Positions 47,473 through 58,754 of a stretch of DNA of 64,000 bases are shown piece after piece; within the stretch, counting starts at the first letter, position 1; each line of letters opens with the position of its first letter. Both the position numbers and the translations under genes were made by a program. Under the pieces are notes generated by a model. The model searched no databases, had not been told where the DNA came from, and saw nothing but the letters and a program-made list of their open reading frames with translations. The stretch comes from Dacryopinax spathularia (taxonomy: Eukaryota > Basidiomycota > Dacrymycetes > Dacrymycetales > Dacrymycetaceae), in contig JBBPFI010000011.1 of the NCBI GenBank assembly GCA_037974965.1, positions 806,001-870,000 on the forward strand, given 5' to 3'.

Positions 47473-48388
47473 CTTCGTCTGTCTTCACTCGTCACAGCGT
47501 AAGAGCAGGTGATGTGACGACAAGGTCGAGGTGTGGTTACGAGTTGAGCAGGGGGAAGTGAGAGGCTTGTAGGGTTCGTGAATGCGGCGAGAACGGCAAG
47601 GGTGGGTACGTGGACTCCTCCTTCCTCAGTCACCCTCGAGCGTAACCGACGATGTGGCAACGATTTCAGCTCAGATCGTATGTCGTCCTTCTCTAGCTCA
47701 GTCAAGGGTAGTTGTCGTCTCTCAAGCACAGAAAGTTTTAGTGGTTGCGTACAGTCGTGTCAGCGCTGTGCGCAGCGTTGGCTCACTCACTCAGTCGTCG
47801 CTGAACAGGGGACCCTCGAAGCCCGACCCTCGAACCCCGGAGATGATGACGCCCACACAAACCGCACGTGCATGATTACTTCCGTATGGAAATGAAGAGT
47901 GGACAGCTCGTATTTCGCGCGTTTCAGGACCCTAGACCCAGAGGACCCCTGTGAGACCCATTTGGAGGCTCTTGCGCAGGGTCACCTCTTAGGTAAGCGC
48001 GCGTTTTGGACCTCCGACTAGGGTCCTACCGCTGACCGGCTATATGCTAGCGGAGGTTCGATTCGGGGTCATGAGCAGGAGGGGGGGGTGGCGGAGGAAG
48101 GAATATAAAATATTTAGATAGATAATGTAATTTATGAAGTCAAAGATAAACCTTTGTAAGAAAAAAGTGACACCCTGCCTTGAGGAGGAGCTGCTGTATG
48201 CAGCCAAAGTGTGAATGTTCCTGAAGCGCGCCAAGTTTGGTGTGTTGAAATCGTACTGCCCGCCGAAGCGGACAGTACACCATGTTATAATCGGTCTAGA
48301 AGGGTAACGCGTGCGGGGGTACACTTTTTGCAGTTATAATAATGAGCTTGACGATGAGAAAGAGTAACAAAGAAACCCTCCACTCCTC
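47473..48388. other. ATG18 5' flank with possible small inverted-repeat element
   Basis: Holds AGGACCCTAG near 47928 and its complement CTAGGGTCCT near 48018, about 100 bp apart, each next to a GCGCGTTT word. It also holds one copy of the TGTGTTGAAATCGTACTGCC motif. Otherwise no gene recognised. Confidence 0.4.
48238..48260 (-). repeat. Dispersed hairpin motif, copy a (one arm plus loop)
   Basis: Reads, on the minus strand, arm GGCAGTACGATT then loop TCAACACACC. The second arm is absent. The plus strand right after it (48253-48278) has a different palindrome, GTACTGCCCGC against GCGGACAGTAC. Confidence 0.8.
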
Positions 48389-49422
48389 CTACGCATCCAA
48401 CTTCGCCTTAATCCACCCAGGGAACGCCTTCAAGAACGCAACGAGAAGCAACACGATGTTGACGCGGAGTACGAGGCAGAGGACAAGGAGAAGAACTAAA
48501 AGGTGCGTCAGTTTCTTCGTCTACAAACGCAGAGGAGAAAAAACTTACCCAGCGCCAGCACGATGATACGCCTGTATGGCCAGACGCGCCTCTTCCCCCA
48601 GCGTCCGGCCGCATACACCAACATGAAGGGGAGGGCGAGGAGGAAAACGATGACTCCGCCCAGGTTCTTCACCCAGGCGAGCCAGTCCCATCCCTGCGCT
48701 CTCGCCTCCATGAAGTAATGGATCATCGCGGGCAGGATGCGCTCCGCGATGATCCTCGCCTTGAGGAGGATGTCCCACCCCTCCTTGGACGTCGCTGCCC
48801 AAGCAGCGTACGTCCAGACAAGAGCGTTCCTCCCTGCCTCCGCTCCGATGCGGCGTTGGGCTTGCAGGGCGTCGTGGTACTCGACGGCGCCCATCTCCCA
48901 GGGCGAACGATCCTGGAGACGAGTCAGTGCTGGCTCAGACGATGAGGAAGAAGCGGGCAGTACGATTGGTGTGTTGAAATCGTACTGCCCGCTGGCAGGA
49001 CGCACCTGAGTACACTCCTCGAGCTCACGGGGCGTGCAGCTACCCTCCCCCTGCTGCACGCCCCTATCCACCCCCCTCCCTTCCTCATTCCTTGCTCCCT
49101 TCTCCACCCTCTCGTCCGCCCCATCCTCCCCTCCTTCTGCCTTGATCATAGGGCCCGAGCCCAACGTCGTCAGGTCGTTTGCGACCAGCGTACTCATCGG
49201 GATCGATTCGCTGGCCAACGCGTTGAACTGTCGCTTGATGAACTCGACAGTGGAGAAGGAAAGATCGGGGAGAGGGCCACGAGCAACTTGCTTGCCCTTG
49301 CTGCTCGCGCTAATCGTCGCAGGTATAGTGGTTTGGCCCGTTAGGGGCATCGTAGTCGTCGGAAGCCGGCTAGTCTTCTTCGCACGAGAGAGTTTGTCGA
49401 GTATGGAGCGTAGATGCTCCAT
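48389..49422 (-). CDS. Unrecognised membrane protein with C-terminal hydrophobic segments
   Basis: Three exons (49422-49006, 48912-48549, 48495-48389) join in phase to 295 residues. The N-terminal half is polar with Ser/Thr/Lys, then comes LSFSTVEFIKRQFNALASE. After the first intron a soluble helix-rich stretch (ALQAQRRIGAEAGRNALVW) leads to a hydrophobic segment LGGVIVFLLALPFMLVYAAG, a basic loop GRWGKRRVWPYRR, and a second long hydrophobic segment rich in Leu and Val ending KAFPGWIKAKLDA. This suggests two membrane spans with a basic turn. I do not recognise the family. Its first intron (48913-49005) contains the best copy of the dispersed hairpin motif. Without the splice, the frame ends differently at LCVCRRRN. 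Confidence 0.6.
48953..48992. repeat. Dispersed hairpin motif, copy b (complete palindrome in an intron)
   Basis: GCGGGCAGTACGATT (48953-48967), 10-nt spacer GGTGTGTTGA, then AATCGTACTGCCCGC (48978-48992): a perfect 15-bp inverted repeat. It lies inside the 93-nt first intron of the membrane-protein gene, between its GTGCGT donor and the GCACTGAC branch-like site. Confidence 0.9.
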
Positions 49423-49676
49423 GGTGGTGGTCGACAGTTTAGAGAGAGAGAGCGGTGAGCTGGCGCGGCCGGATTAGGGGTGCAGTGCTTCGAAGTCAGA
49501 AGCAAGCGACCCCTATTCCGGGCACGCGGCTGCCTCGCACAACCGTTCTCAACCTAAATATGGGTTAGAATTGGGTCACCCCTTGGCGCTTGCGTACTGT
49601 ACTCACTTCGAGTTATCACGAAATAGCTGAAGTAGAATTGTATAGACCCAGCAGGGCATGCGCTTCGCACACCTTC

Positions 49677-49699
49677 TGGTGTGTTGAAATCGTACTGCC
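49677..49699 (-). repeat. Dispersed hairpin motif, copy c (one arm plus loop)
   Basis: On the minus strand, GGCAGTACGATT then TCAACACACC followed by A. The second arm is not preserved. Confidence 0.8.
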
Positions 49700-50409
49700 T
49701 ATCGGGACGAGGCACTGTGCATTGTCGGTCGACTGAGAGAGTCATTTCGGCTTGATTATTGCTGCGTCGCGTTTCCATGGAGACATAGAGCCAACAGCAT
49801 ATGCTAAGAGCAGAGTTGGTAGCCGATTTGAGCTAGTGGGAGAAGAAGGGGCTGTCGGGGATGTGGACAAGCACAATCCCCAATATGCCGGCATCTATGC
49901 GCGTGTAAGCGCTCATCAATCACGTGAGCTAGGGGCTGACTTATGCCAGCTCATACACCATGCATGCATGGCGCGGCACTCCTATCTCTTCGACCTCTAA
50001 CCGAAACCACCACCTACGACAAGCGTTCTTCACAAAGTTTTCGACCAGCTTTAAGATCTGACAACAAACCTGAAGTAACTATCGCAAATACTGATCCTGC
50101 CCTGTGATTGACCATTGCTCAGATCTTTGGCACTGTCCAATTCCCTCGCCCTCGATATGAAGGAGTGCCCGAAGATTGGTGTAGGAGGGGAAGGAAGCAA
50201 CGCGGATGAGTCCACCCATGGAGGCGTGAAGAAGGAGCTTTCTGACACAACTGAGGGTGAGTCCTAAGTCCTGCTTGTTGCCCGGCAGGCTTCTGACAGC
50301 GTTCGAGGACATTCGAGCGTGCAAGAGCCAGCCTCTCTTTTAGAGGGCCCCGTGAGAGAACGCCATGGGATCTCGCGGGGCCTGAACGAATGCCATGAGG
50401 AGGGGAGGG

Positions 50410-50432
50410 GGCAGTACGATTTCAACACACCA
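50410..50432 (+). repeat. Dispersed hairpin motif, copy d (one arm plus loop)
   Basis: Plus-strand GGCAGTACGATT then TCAACACACC followed by A. It lies 160 bp before the ATG at 50592. The second arm is absent. Confidence 0.8.
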
Positions 50433-50591
50433 CAACTCGCCGATCGCCTGTGGATCGGCCCGGACGCCGTCACCGCGTCCACACCTGTCGATTGCCCTAG
50501 AATCGACACTGGCGCCCTTGTGGCGCCCCCCCCCCTTTACTCTCACAAGGAGTTAGATGGGGATGATCTCGATATTGAAAGTACCAACACG

Positions 50592-51092
50592 ATGGCGAAA
50601 GCGTTCTCGATCGAAATCCGCGTTGCTGAACTCCAGCAGAAGCTCGATCACTACGCTGCAGCCTTGCGTGCATCAGTGCCACCGACGCTTGCCGATGCCG
50701 TCGCTCTCGCTGGTCGTCTCGCTGAGGTGGAGGCGTTGCGTCGAGCTCTCGATGCACATCATGTGAATGAGGGCAACGACGATCTGTTGCCTTCTTACAT
50801 GCCGGCGTGGGAACACGCCCTCCTCAAGGCCTCTCAACACACAGTTTCTCTCGACATTCTCACCCATGACTCTCTCCCTGCTACTACCACCGCAGCCCCT
50901 GCCTCTTCGATGGCTGACACGACGATGATCAAGAAGATTCCGTACGACATTCGCGTGTACACCGACCCAGAGGTGGGTCGTGCTTACTCGAAGAACCGCA
51001 AAGAAGAGTTTAAGCGCTATCGTGAAGAGCGAGGCCTTACGACGTACTCCAGCAGGATCTACAGCTGGTTGCGATCCGTGGTCAATGCTTGA
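50592..51092 (+). CDS. Unrecognised ORF, part of it repeated in inverted orientation at 59.5 kb
   Basis: ATG at 50592 gives 166 residues: an N-terminal amphipathic, coiled-coil-like stretch (IEIRVAELQQKLDHYAAAL, then AEVEALRRALDAHH), a middle region with LLPSYMPAWEHALLKASQH and a Ser/Thr/Ala-rich linker, and a basic C terminus (SKNRKEEFKRYREERGL). The frame is open further upstream, but that part includes the hairpin motif. Bases matching about 50753-50955 recur on the minus strand at 59469-59671 with about 95 percent identity. No domain recognised. It may belong to a mobile element or be a gene copied by one. Confidence 0.45.
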   Translation: MAKAFSIEIRVAELQQKLDHYAAALRASVPPTLADAVALAGRLAEVEALRRALDAHHVNEGNDDLLPSYMPAWEHALLKASQHTVSLDILTHDSLPATTTAAPASSMADTTMIKKIPYDIRVYTDPEVGRAYSKNRKEEFKRYREERGLTTYSSRIYSWLRSVVNA

Positions 51093-51669
51093 GTCTCATG
51101 CATCGCCTGATTACCAGGATCATTCTTGTTTTCAACATGGCGACCCCCCACCCCCCCCTCCTCCCCTCCCCCGTGCAGACTCTGGTCTGCTGGCCACTCT
51201 CCTTTCCTCCCACATTCTTACTTCGGCCTTGAGCCGTCTCACCGCTGTTTGAGTAACTCCCTGCACTGCCAGGTAGTAGAACCTCGCTCATTAATCACAC
51301 TCGTTTGTCTCAAGGTTGGAAACAAGTAAATGAGGACAGGTCGTACGTTGACTTCGTGCAGACCGGGTCAGCAAGTCTGTGCGGTGCGCTAGAAGGTGAT
51401 ACTGCAATCGATTCGGGGTCTGAAGAGGGCTATCAAGCTCTTGTGGAGCGCGAATAGCTCAGTAGTGGTGAGCATGCTCTGGCCAGGCTGGGAAATAAGA
51501 TTGTCGACCATCAGATTACGGTTCTTTTTGGTCTCATCCCACGCCTGTCGGGTCAGCCCAAATGGTAGCCGAGGGTACAGTGGTCTCTTCATAATCGAAT
51601 CGGGTTCGAGCGCATATATCTCGCATTCATTTTGATACACAACCAGGCTTCCTCAGGAGATGAGAGTGA
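51093..51669. other. Short spacer, no recognised gene
   Basis: Contains a C-rich run near 51146-51170 and a minus frame (51389-51640) without a known motif. Confidence 0.35.
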
Positions 51670-53575
51670 TCATCGTACATAGGTGGAAACCCTCTCGTGC
51701 TCCGTTAGTTCGGGCCGCAAAAGCTCATGGACCTCGGGGACAAGCCTGCCCTGCCCGTGCCCATGCCCATCTTCGTACTCGTTCGAGTCTGTCTCGTTGT
51801 CAAACACAAGCGGCCCTGCTCCTAACCCGCCGAAGACATCATTGTCCTCGTTATCGATATCCATGCCATCAACGAGATCGATGTGTTCCTTGGCGATAGT
51901 AAGATCTCGTTCAGCGTACGATGCTAAGCTTTGCAGGACTTCATCGGATGCCATGCACTCGAGGTACGCAATCTTTAGGTCCAAATACACGTCCCAAAAG
52001 CTTTGCATATTGATCTGGGGTTGTCCACATGCTGTGAGATACGTCAGTCGCAAGCGCAAGGGGCGCGAGCGCCAGTCTTACCTTCGTACAGCTCCAGTAT
52101 CTGTTCCTCGAACTCCACGGGAACCAGCTGGAACACGGGGTGCTCCGCAGGTGCATATAGCTGTTCAACGATGGACAGGTCTTCCTCGGTTACCAGTACC
52201 TATTCACCCGTTAGTGACATAGAATCAAGGGATGCTACTCAGTACGTGCCTTAAAATCCTTCCCATTGCCGAACCTCTCAGGATGTTCCATTATCTGCTG
52301 TGGTATCCCGTGAGGCAATATCTTGTGTTTGTCTGCGCGCGGTCGACTTGTGTTGTACATCTCCTTGTATACATCCAGTCGCGACTGAACGAACGGAATG
52401 GCGATCCATCGGAAGATATATCTGCAGTACTCTGGTCACGACCGCTTCAATGACAGCCAGCGGAATACTCACTGATCCACCGGTATATCCTTATCATACC
52501 ATCCCTTCAATGCACCATACGTCCACAGACTCTCTAGCTCTGCAGTGAATTCTCGCCTCAGCTGACTCCACTTGATTTCTGGCTTGATGTTGGCGTGGCC
52601 CCGCAACCAGAGGTGCTGTAGATAGCCTAGCAAAGAGGGGTCGAGTCGCTGTCGGAGCATGCTATGTCCGTTGGCAATGCCGTTATTTTCGCTCCCCGGG
52701 TCGCTCTGGGTAAGGACAGGAATGCCTGTGGACCGCTATGAGCAACATCTTACAAAGTCCATTCAGGTGACATACTCACCGCCGTACCGTCGTGCCATCT
52801 CCAAATAGTAGCTGAAAATCAGGCGTGGATTCGAATTAGTCCACCATACCTTCAACCAAACAATCGCGCCTGAATAGGGATCCGTGCCGATATGTAAGAA
52901 GAGTCCGTGCCGTCCCCATTTGTCGTGTTGGTCCACTGCAATAATGGCGAATACTCCCGGCGACCAGAACTGTTTCCTCTTCAAGCGCTTCCCTTTTCGC
53001 TCATCTACTTCATCAGGATGATGGAGGAGGTTGTATTCACGTATCAATCGCCTGAGTACAGTATCAGGGTGGCTCAACAGTCACGAAGTCAATATACGCA
53101 CATGGATACGTGCATCTCATTGACAGACCGCAGCCAATCCTTCGCCCTTTTCGCCCCTGTCTTCCGCCCGAAGTCGCCTCTGATTGCCTCCATGAATGGT
53201 CCGATCGTGGCCATTGTGTGCCGCTGTTGGCGTACACTCAGCCAACCATGCTCCTTCCTCCTTCGCTGTACGGTCTTTCGCCTAGATGACTGTCAACAAG
53301 TCGATCTCCAGTAGAGTGCAGCAAGCTTACGTACGAGATGCTCCAGCCATTCTGTACAGCAAGCACGTCTTCAGCGATCTGCTCTGCAACCGCTGTATCT
53401 CCGAGGCCTAACTTCCAGTACTTGTGAACCAAAGGCAACAGAATCAGGTCAGGCACTGATATCGGACAGCTCTAACATCGGTGACCTCCCGGAGTCGTGC
53501 CTCAATCGAATCGCATACCTGTAGGCCGGTGTTGATTGCGATGTCGTCCTTGTTGCCCGTCAGCGAGTGCGGGAG
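51670..53575 (-). mobile_element. Integrase-domain (rve-type DDE) element, basidiomycete family
   Basis: A multi-exon minus-strand coding region whose parts, in order, resemble the integrase-core proteins scattered through mushroom genomes. It has a helical N-terminal part (DLILLPLVHKYW, DVLAVQNGWSISY), a catalytic core with AVDQHDKWGRHGLFLH and WLKVWWTNSNPRLI, an LTQSDPGSE block and NIKPEIKWSQLRREF, then a C-terminal region with acidic residues. The three core blocks are those expected to carry the D, D and E of the fold. The 5' limit is uncertain. No flanking long repeats were found. Treated here as a resident mobile-element gene of unknown age; activity cannot be judged. Confidence 0.75.
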
Positions 53576-54566
53576 ATGATTCTTTCATGAGTGAAGAGAG
53601 CAGCCTCCGAAGGAGAGTCGTGGGTCAGGCGAGTGATTCGTCGTCCACACCAGTAATAGAGGCCGAAGCATGCGAAGGCAAGGGATAGCTGTGCTGGCCT
53701 CCACTCGGCCAGAAGCAGATGAACTCGTACGTTATTAGACGGGCTGAGAAGAACGGAAGATAAGGAAGGATAATCGGCCTGTTCGCATCCGCTGATGGTG
53801 GCGCCCTTGATGGCCGTTTTGCCGCCGGTAACGTGCACCTTCGAACTTTGTCTGTATCTGCTTCCTAATTTGCCCACCTGTCCAGTCCGATCCCTCCTTC
53901 ATCTCAAGAAAGGACAGCTCTATCCATCAACAGCGACAAGAGCCGTATCTGCGGCTGAGGGGAATGTTATTGGGTGCTGTCATGTGGCTGAGGCTCTGGG
54001 GGCTAATATTCGGTTCGGTCGTCCACCCCGAACGACACTTCATGGAACCACCGTTCGATTCGGGGTGATCAACCGCTCCAGCGGGGCGGGCCGCTGCACC
54101 GTCCTCCCGCTTCAGAGCGTTTGATGCTCTTCCATCTGTGGTAGCCTCGGTCCATTCCACGGGCTTCCCGTCTTGGAATCCCCAAATCGAACTTGGGCCT
54201 GGTCCCATCGCTCAGCCCCTGGTGGACCGTAGGACTGTATCGGTTGGGGGAGCGGGCGCAGGCTTTAATGACACAAAGTGAGCTCTCATTGGACCGGCCA
54301 GCTGGAGACACTGATGTGTAGGCCCATTTCATCAAGAAGCAAGCATGCTCAGCAACGACTGCCTGACGACTGGATTCAGGATCTGTCTGGGTTTTTTTTT
54401 CACCTTTTCGCAACCCCACCCCCCCCCCCCTTGTGGTCCGTTGTCACATAGCGGTGCAGTCAAAAGCTAACGAGATTTCTAGCCAGAGGCAATCCCCGCC
54501 AGTTCCCCTCCTTGTGACTTGCCCTCACCGCACGCCCTGAAGGAACCGGCATAGACTCGACGGGAC
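53576..54566. other. Spacer between integrase element and alpha-kinase gene
   Basis: Holds a 9-bp inverted repeat, CACCCCGAA and TTCGGGGTG, near 54023 and 54058, and a C-rich run after a T run near 54390-54432. No gene recognised. Confidence 0.4.
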
Positions 54567-57124
54567 ATGGCGTCTGCGCCGCCCACAACCTTTGGCCATC
54601 CCCACCCGGCCGTTGTGCTCGCACCTGGCGAGATCACTATGTATGCTCAGAAGCCGGAATTCTGCTATCGTAGATCCAATTGCTTCTCGGCAGGCGCGCA
54701 AGATGGCCTCATCCCCGTTGGCCAGCCTTATCTCTCTATCACCGATGGATACGACAATCTTTTCCCTGTTTGTCCTGCCTGTCACGCTTATTATTCATCC
54801 AAGACGACTTCAAGATACGTCCCGACTGCGACGCGCCCTTCGGCTGCTCGCCTGCCGGCCCAGCGCACATCGGTGTCAACACAGCCATCTTTATCCAGGC
54901 CACTTCAGCCTAGTGCGGGAGATCTCAGGCGGATGAACCAACAGGCCAAGATGCGAGGTATGTATGTTTCTCTCTCATTGACGGTAGGGGCTCATCAAAT
55001 TCACTTCACCAGTTGGTCGTTCACATGTTCGCGGCATTGGTTCCTTGTCTGGGTCAGGAATGAAGGGTCAGAGTGCGAGGGGCTATACGGGTGCTCATGA
55101 GCATTACGCGGCGGAAGTCCAGCGCCGGGGGAGCCAGGGATACGCTCGCGTACCTGCACAAACGTATTTCGTGAAGTTCGCTGTCCACTATTTAGAGGAG
55201 GGGAAATCTGGCTCGCGCCTGTTCATGGTATGTGCTCGCTGTTCTGCCCGCTCCGAACCATCGCTCATCGTCATGTGGCAGAACCTGGAGGACAAACATA
55301 GCCTACCAGCTCGTTGTACGCCTCCCGAGATGAAAAAAGCGCTGTACGGCTTGATGCAAAGACGACTTATGGAGGGCACGAAGGGGTACATATTTCAGTC
55401 CGACGACTTTGAGCTTCGCGGCAAGGACATGATGAACTATGACCGCTTTCCGCCGGACAAGCCTCTGTTCTGGGAAGACTGCTTCGCCCCAGCCCGCGGG
55501 AAGGCCAAAGGCACGACGCCGGAGTTTCGACAGGGGAAGACGTTTGAGGTTAGACTGGTGATGACAGCGCAAAAGCACGAAGAAGTCGTACGATTTATGG
55601 ACATGCAAGCTTTCCAACAAGTCCCGCTCAACACCGAATGCACGGGCACATCTGCGCAACCGCCCCTCTTTCGCACTGCCTCCACTTTGCCTAGAAGTCG
55701 GACCGCGCCAGCGCTCGACCACCGATTCAAGAACATTCGGGCGACCTTGACGGTAAGTGAGGCATACCTGGGTTAGTATGGAGATTCATCCCACTTCTTC
55801 TAGCGCGACCACGCAAGCTCACAGAACAGTTCCATAACGCCTTCGCACACGACTCCCACGGCTGCATCCGGCCTGTGCGCTGCAGGGGATGGATTTGTCT
55901 CGCCCGATCCAGACGCAATCCGTAAGGCATTGGCGACCAGCTGTGCATATATCGGCGCAGCGAATTCACCTGCAGATCCGTCTCATCTCCTAAGTCCTGG
56001 CTGCTTGCTGAATACCGTCTGAAGGTGTTTACCGCGACACAGGGTTACTCATCGTGGCGCCAGTGCTCGACTTTCGCACCCTTGTACATGGATTGTACAG
56101 GCTCGTAATCGACTGGCATCGCAACGGATGTACTGCCGAGCTACAGGTGGATGAACGACTCGAATCTCTCTTGGGTCGACCAGGAAGCTTCAAGACCTCT
56201 CACCCTGGGTCGCTTGTCCTGCATGAGGCTGTCAGAGAAGGGTCGACCCCAGCACACTCGTTCTTTGCAGCGGGTGTGCGGAAACCAGTGGCCCTGAAGC
56301 GCTGGTACCGTCGCCAGAGTTCCGCTGCAGATGACATCGTCAGGATCCCCAAAGCAGAGGAAGAGGATAAGCTGGCAGGCGAGCTGACCTGTTTGATATG
56401 GGCGTCGTCACTCCTAAGCATGGTCTACGAGTGTTTGGCGGCGGCTCGCTCGACGGCTAGGCCCGATGATCCTGTGATGTCAATTCAGTGGCCTTCGCTG
56501 AGATATGTACAGGCAGGACTTTTCCGGGTTTCCAGACCGCCTTCGATAGACAAGAAGAAAGGCACAAGGAATGGTGTTACGTACCTGGTCGAGGAGCTAA
56601 TCCAGCATGGGACGGTCGATGCCCCGGGGAAATTCATCAAGTACATCAACAATTCACACGCATATCCTTTGATCTCAGAAGGCGAGGATGGGAAGGTTGC
56701 CGACTTTCTGACCTTCGCTCAGCATTTACAGTATCTCAAGACCGGCGGCCTTGTATACGTCAGCGACTTTCAAGGCATGTATGCCTTATCAAGTCGTCGT
56801 GCTAAGCTGATGGTTGTGCAGGCTTTGGCGGTCTACTGACAGACCCCCAAATTTTGACCTGCCCGTGAGTAACCTTCATACGCAGGCTGCGCATACCTGA
56901 TCACCGCGCCCAGTTCGCTCGCTCATTCCCTATTCGGCGCCGGCAACATTGCTGATGCGTTTGCGAGGTTTACCAGTGAGCACACTTGCGGAGTCTATTG
57001 CATCTCTTTCGGCATACAAGGCCAGTGGCCTGTTACACCGCCTGCTCTTGAAGACGAGCACGGCCTCAGCAGTGGCAGGGGTGTGCAAGGCCCAGAGCTG
57101 TCAGGCGCAGGATTACAGTCGTAA
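54567..57124 (+). CDS. Alpha-kinase family protein (MHCK/EF2K type)
   Basis: Starts at ATG 54567. An N-terminal Cys pair region (FCYRRSNC ... FPVCPACHAYY) may bind zinc. A long middle exon (from about 55045) has no known fold. The C-terminal exons give the alpha-kinase end: YLVEELI, GKFIKYINNS, DFLTFAQHLQYL, LVYVSDFQG, GGLLTDPQIL, LFGAGNIADAFARF, then HTCGVYC, the His-x-Cys-x3-Cys zinc site of this family. The last exon ends SGAGLQS at TAA 57124. The intron after VSDFQ starts with GC (GCATGT) rather than GT and ends GTGCAG; the phase demands it. Alpha-kinases are expanded in Agaricomycetes and their targets are mostly unknown. Some internal splice sites between 55760 and 56050 were not resolved. 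Confidence 0.83.
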
Positions 57125-57398
57125 TACACCCATCGTACCGGTAGCTAGCAGGAGAGTAGTATATGAAAACTTCAACTCAGTTCGGGCGAAGGAGCTCTTT
57201 CGATTTCGGGTCTCCCAGAGGGGGGACCCGCGACCAAGGAAGCGGGGGAGGCGGCTCGCACTGCCCGGAATCGAGCCTGGCTTCTTCACTGTTCGGGCTG
57301 ATCAGGATGGGCAAAGGAACACGCATAGCATAGTCATCGATAATCAATAAGGACCCGTCAATACGGTAATTGGTAGCTACGTTGGAGCCGACCGATTC

Positions 57399-58353
57399 TC
57401 ACTCCCAAGTCACCCTCCATGCGTATTCGACGGTCATCTCCTCCCTGAGGGACGGAAAAGCTTCATAAACGATCGTGGCCCAGGATCCATAATTGCCGCC
57501 CTTCGCCAAGCCCTACGGAAAGGTCAGATGTGTATCTATTCGAGCACGAGACACTCACGTATGCGCCGTCCCACTGCTCAGGCATGTACCCTGCGCACTC
57601 CCAATCGATAACACCGCTCAAGTTGCCCTCTTCGTCGACAAGTATGTTGTGCGCGCGAAAATCGCCATGGGTGAATACTGTCCTCACGTTATCTGGCCTC
57701 TTCGGCAAAGGAACGTCGCCGGTGGTCTCAAAACGGTTGCGAGCACGGGCAAGCATCCAATTGTCGAAGGCGGAGACCGAGGGGAACGGCCCGAATGTAT
57801 CCCAGCACAACCCAAAGGAGGTGCAAGCTCTGCCACCGACTCCGCATACCTCCTTGGTAGGCGGTTCCATTTGTCGCAGTGTATGGAAGGTCGCGGCCAA
57901 CTGGTGAGCGAGCGTGTGTACTTGCTTTTCACCGATTTCGTTAAGGCGATCTGACAGTGGACGCCCGGGGAGTCGCGACATAATCAGGAGTACGTATTCG
58001 TCATCCTCGATATTGCCTCGCATGAAATACGTCGATATCGTGGTTGGAATGGGCATGCTGTCGAAGAGTCAAGGTATCGGAAGACTGGCGTTCTGGCCGG
58101 CTATGATCGTGGCATCACGTTCTCTACCTGTCGTGGCCTTCGCAACCATCCCTCCAGGCAAGAATAAGACTCGCTGGGCTGCCGGCAGACTACGATAGCG
58201 CAGCATCCATCCCAGCTGGTGTACAATGGTGACGGCGAAAAACAAGATGGTGTAGAACCACGCGCGCAGCCTCTCGGGCAGGGCCAACCAAGCGGTCCAG
58301 GCAGGAGACAGCGTGGGTGGATCAGGGTAAGAATCGGTGATGGAAAAGCTCAT
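57399..58353 (-). pseudogene. APH-family phosphotransferase interrupted by an in-frame stop
   Basis: ATG at 58353 opens a hydrophobic segment (AWFYTILFFAVTIVHQLGW) and an N-lobe piece (LPGGMVAKATTG). A TGA at 58069-58071 lies in the same frame, and no GT-AG intron that preserves the frame would remove it. The frame then continues SMPIPTTISTYFMRG, LLIMSRLPGRPL, FTHGDFRAHNILVD and GVIDWECAGYMPEQWDGAY. It splices to GLAKGGNYGSWATIV and ends VTWE at 57399. The HGD..AHN loop and DWE are intact. This is a different APH branch from the 18-43 kb family, closer to the widespread fungal APH/choline-kinase domain. It could be a recent pseudogene, an N-terminally shortened protein from ATG 58056, or carry a base error. 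Confidence 0.7.
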
Positions 58354-58754
58354 TTTTGATGCCTATATAGAGGACATGGACATCATTGAACTCAGGCAAG
58401 ACGGATGCAGGATGTACGTACCTTTGACTGCAGCTGAGGTGCACGATTGATGGTGGTCAGATACTGAGATGCAAGCATTCCCTGACCGCAAGGCGGTCCA
58501 TCCCCTCAAGTAGTTGCATGTTGGACGGGCCACACGGTCGAGCGGCAAGCCTACCGAATGGGGTTCGGGTTTCGCTTCCTCTCGGGCCACCCTGACAAAG
58601 GGGAACGTGCAGCGGCCATCTTCAACAATGTTCTGCTTCGTTTGGGCTTCTACAACGCGGTTACCTCGTGGGACATGGACAAAGGGAGAAGAGCTCCAGC
58701 AGGGTATATCAACCCGCCTTTGCTGTCTTATCGCCCGTCAGCACCTTGACCAGC
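58354..58754. other. Short spacer with an unexplained open frame
   Basis: A plus frame at 58558-58749 reads like a protein fragment (HPDKGERAAAIFNNVLLRLG, SWDMDKGRRAPAGYINPP) but lacks partners on either side. It may be a leftover exon. Confidence 0.35.

Larger units (their letters stand above)
49423..50591. other. Intergenic with two hairpin motif copies
   Basis: 5' flank of the membrane-protein gene and of the ORF at 50592. No other gene recognised. Motif copies c and d lie here in opposite orientation, 730 bp apart. Confidence 0.4.

Noticed and set aside
48053-54072. Shared word GTTCGATTCGGGGT near 48055 and 54054, looking like a tRNA T-arm
   Set aside because: No acceptor stem, D-arm or anticodon arm can be drawn around either copy. 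No tRNA gene was found in the window.
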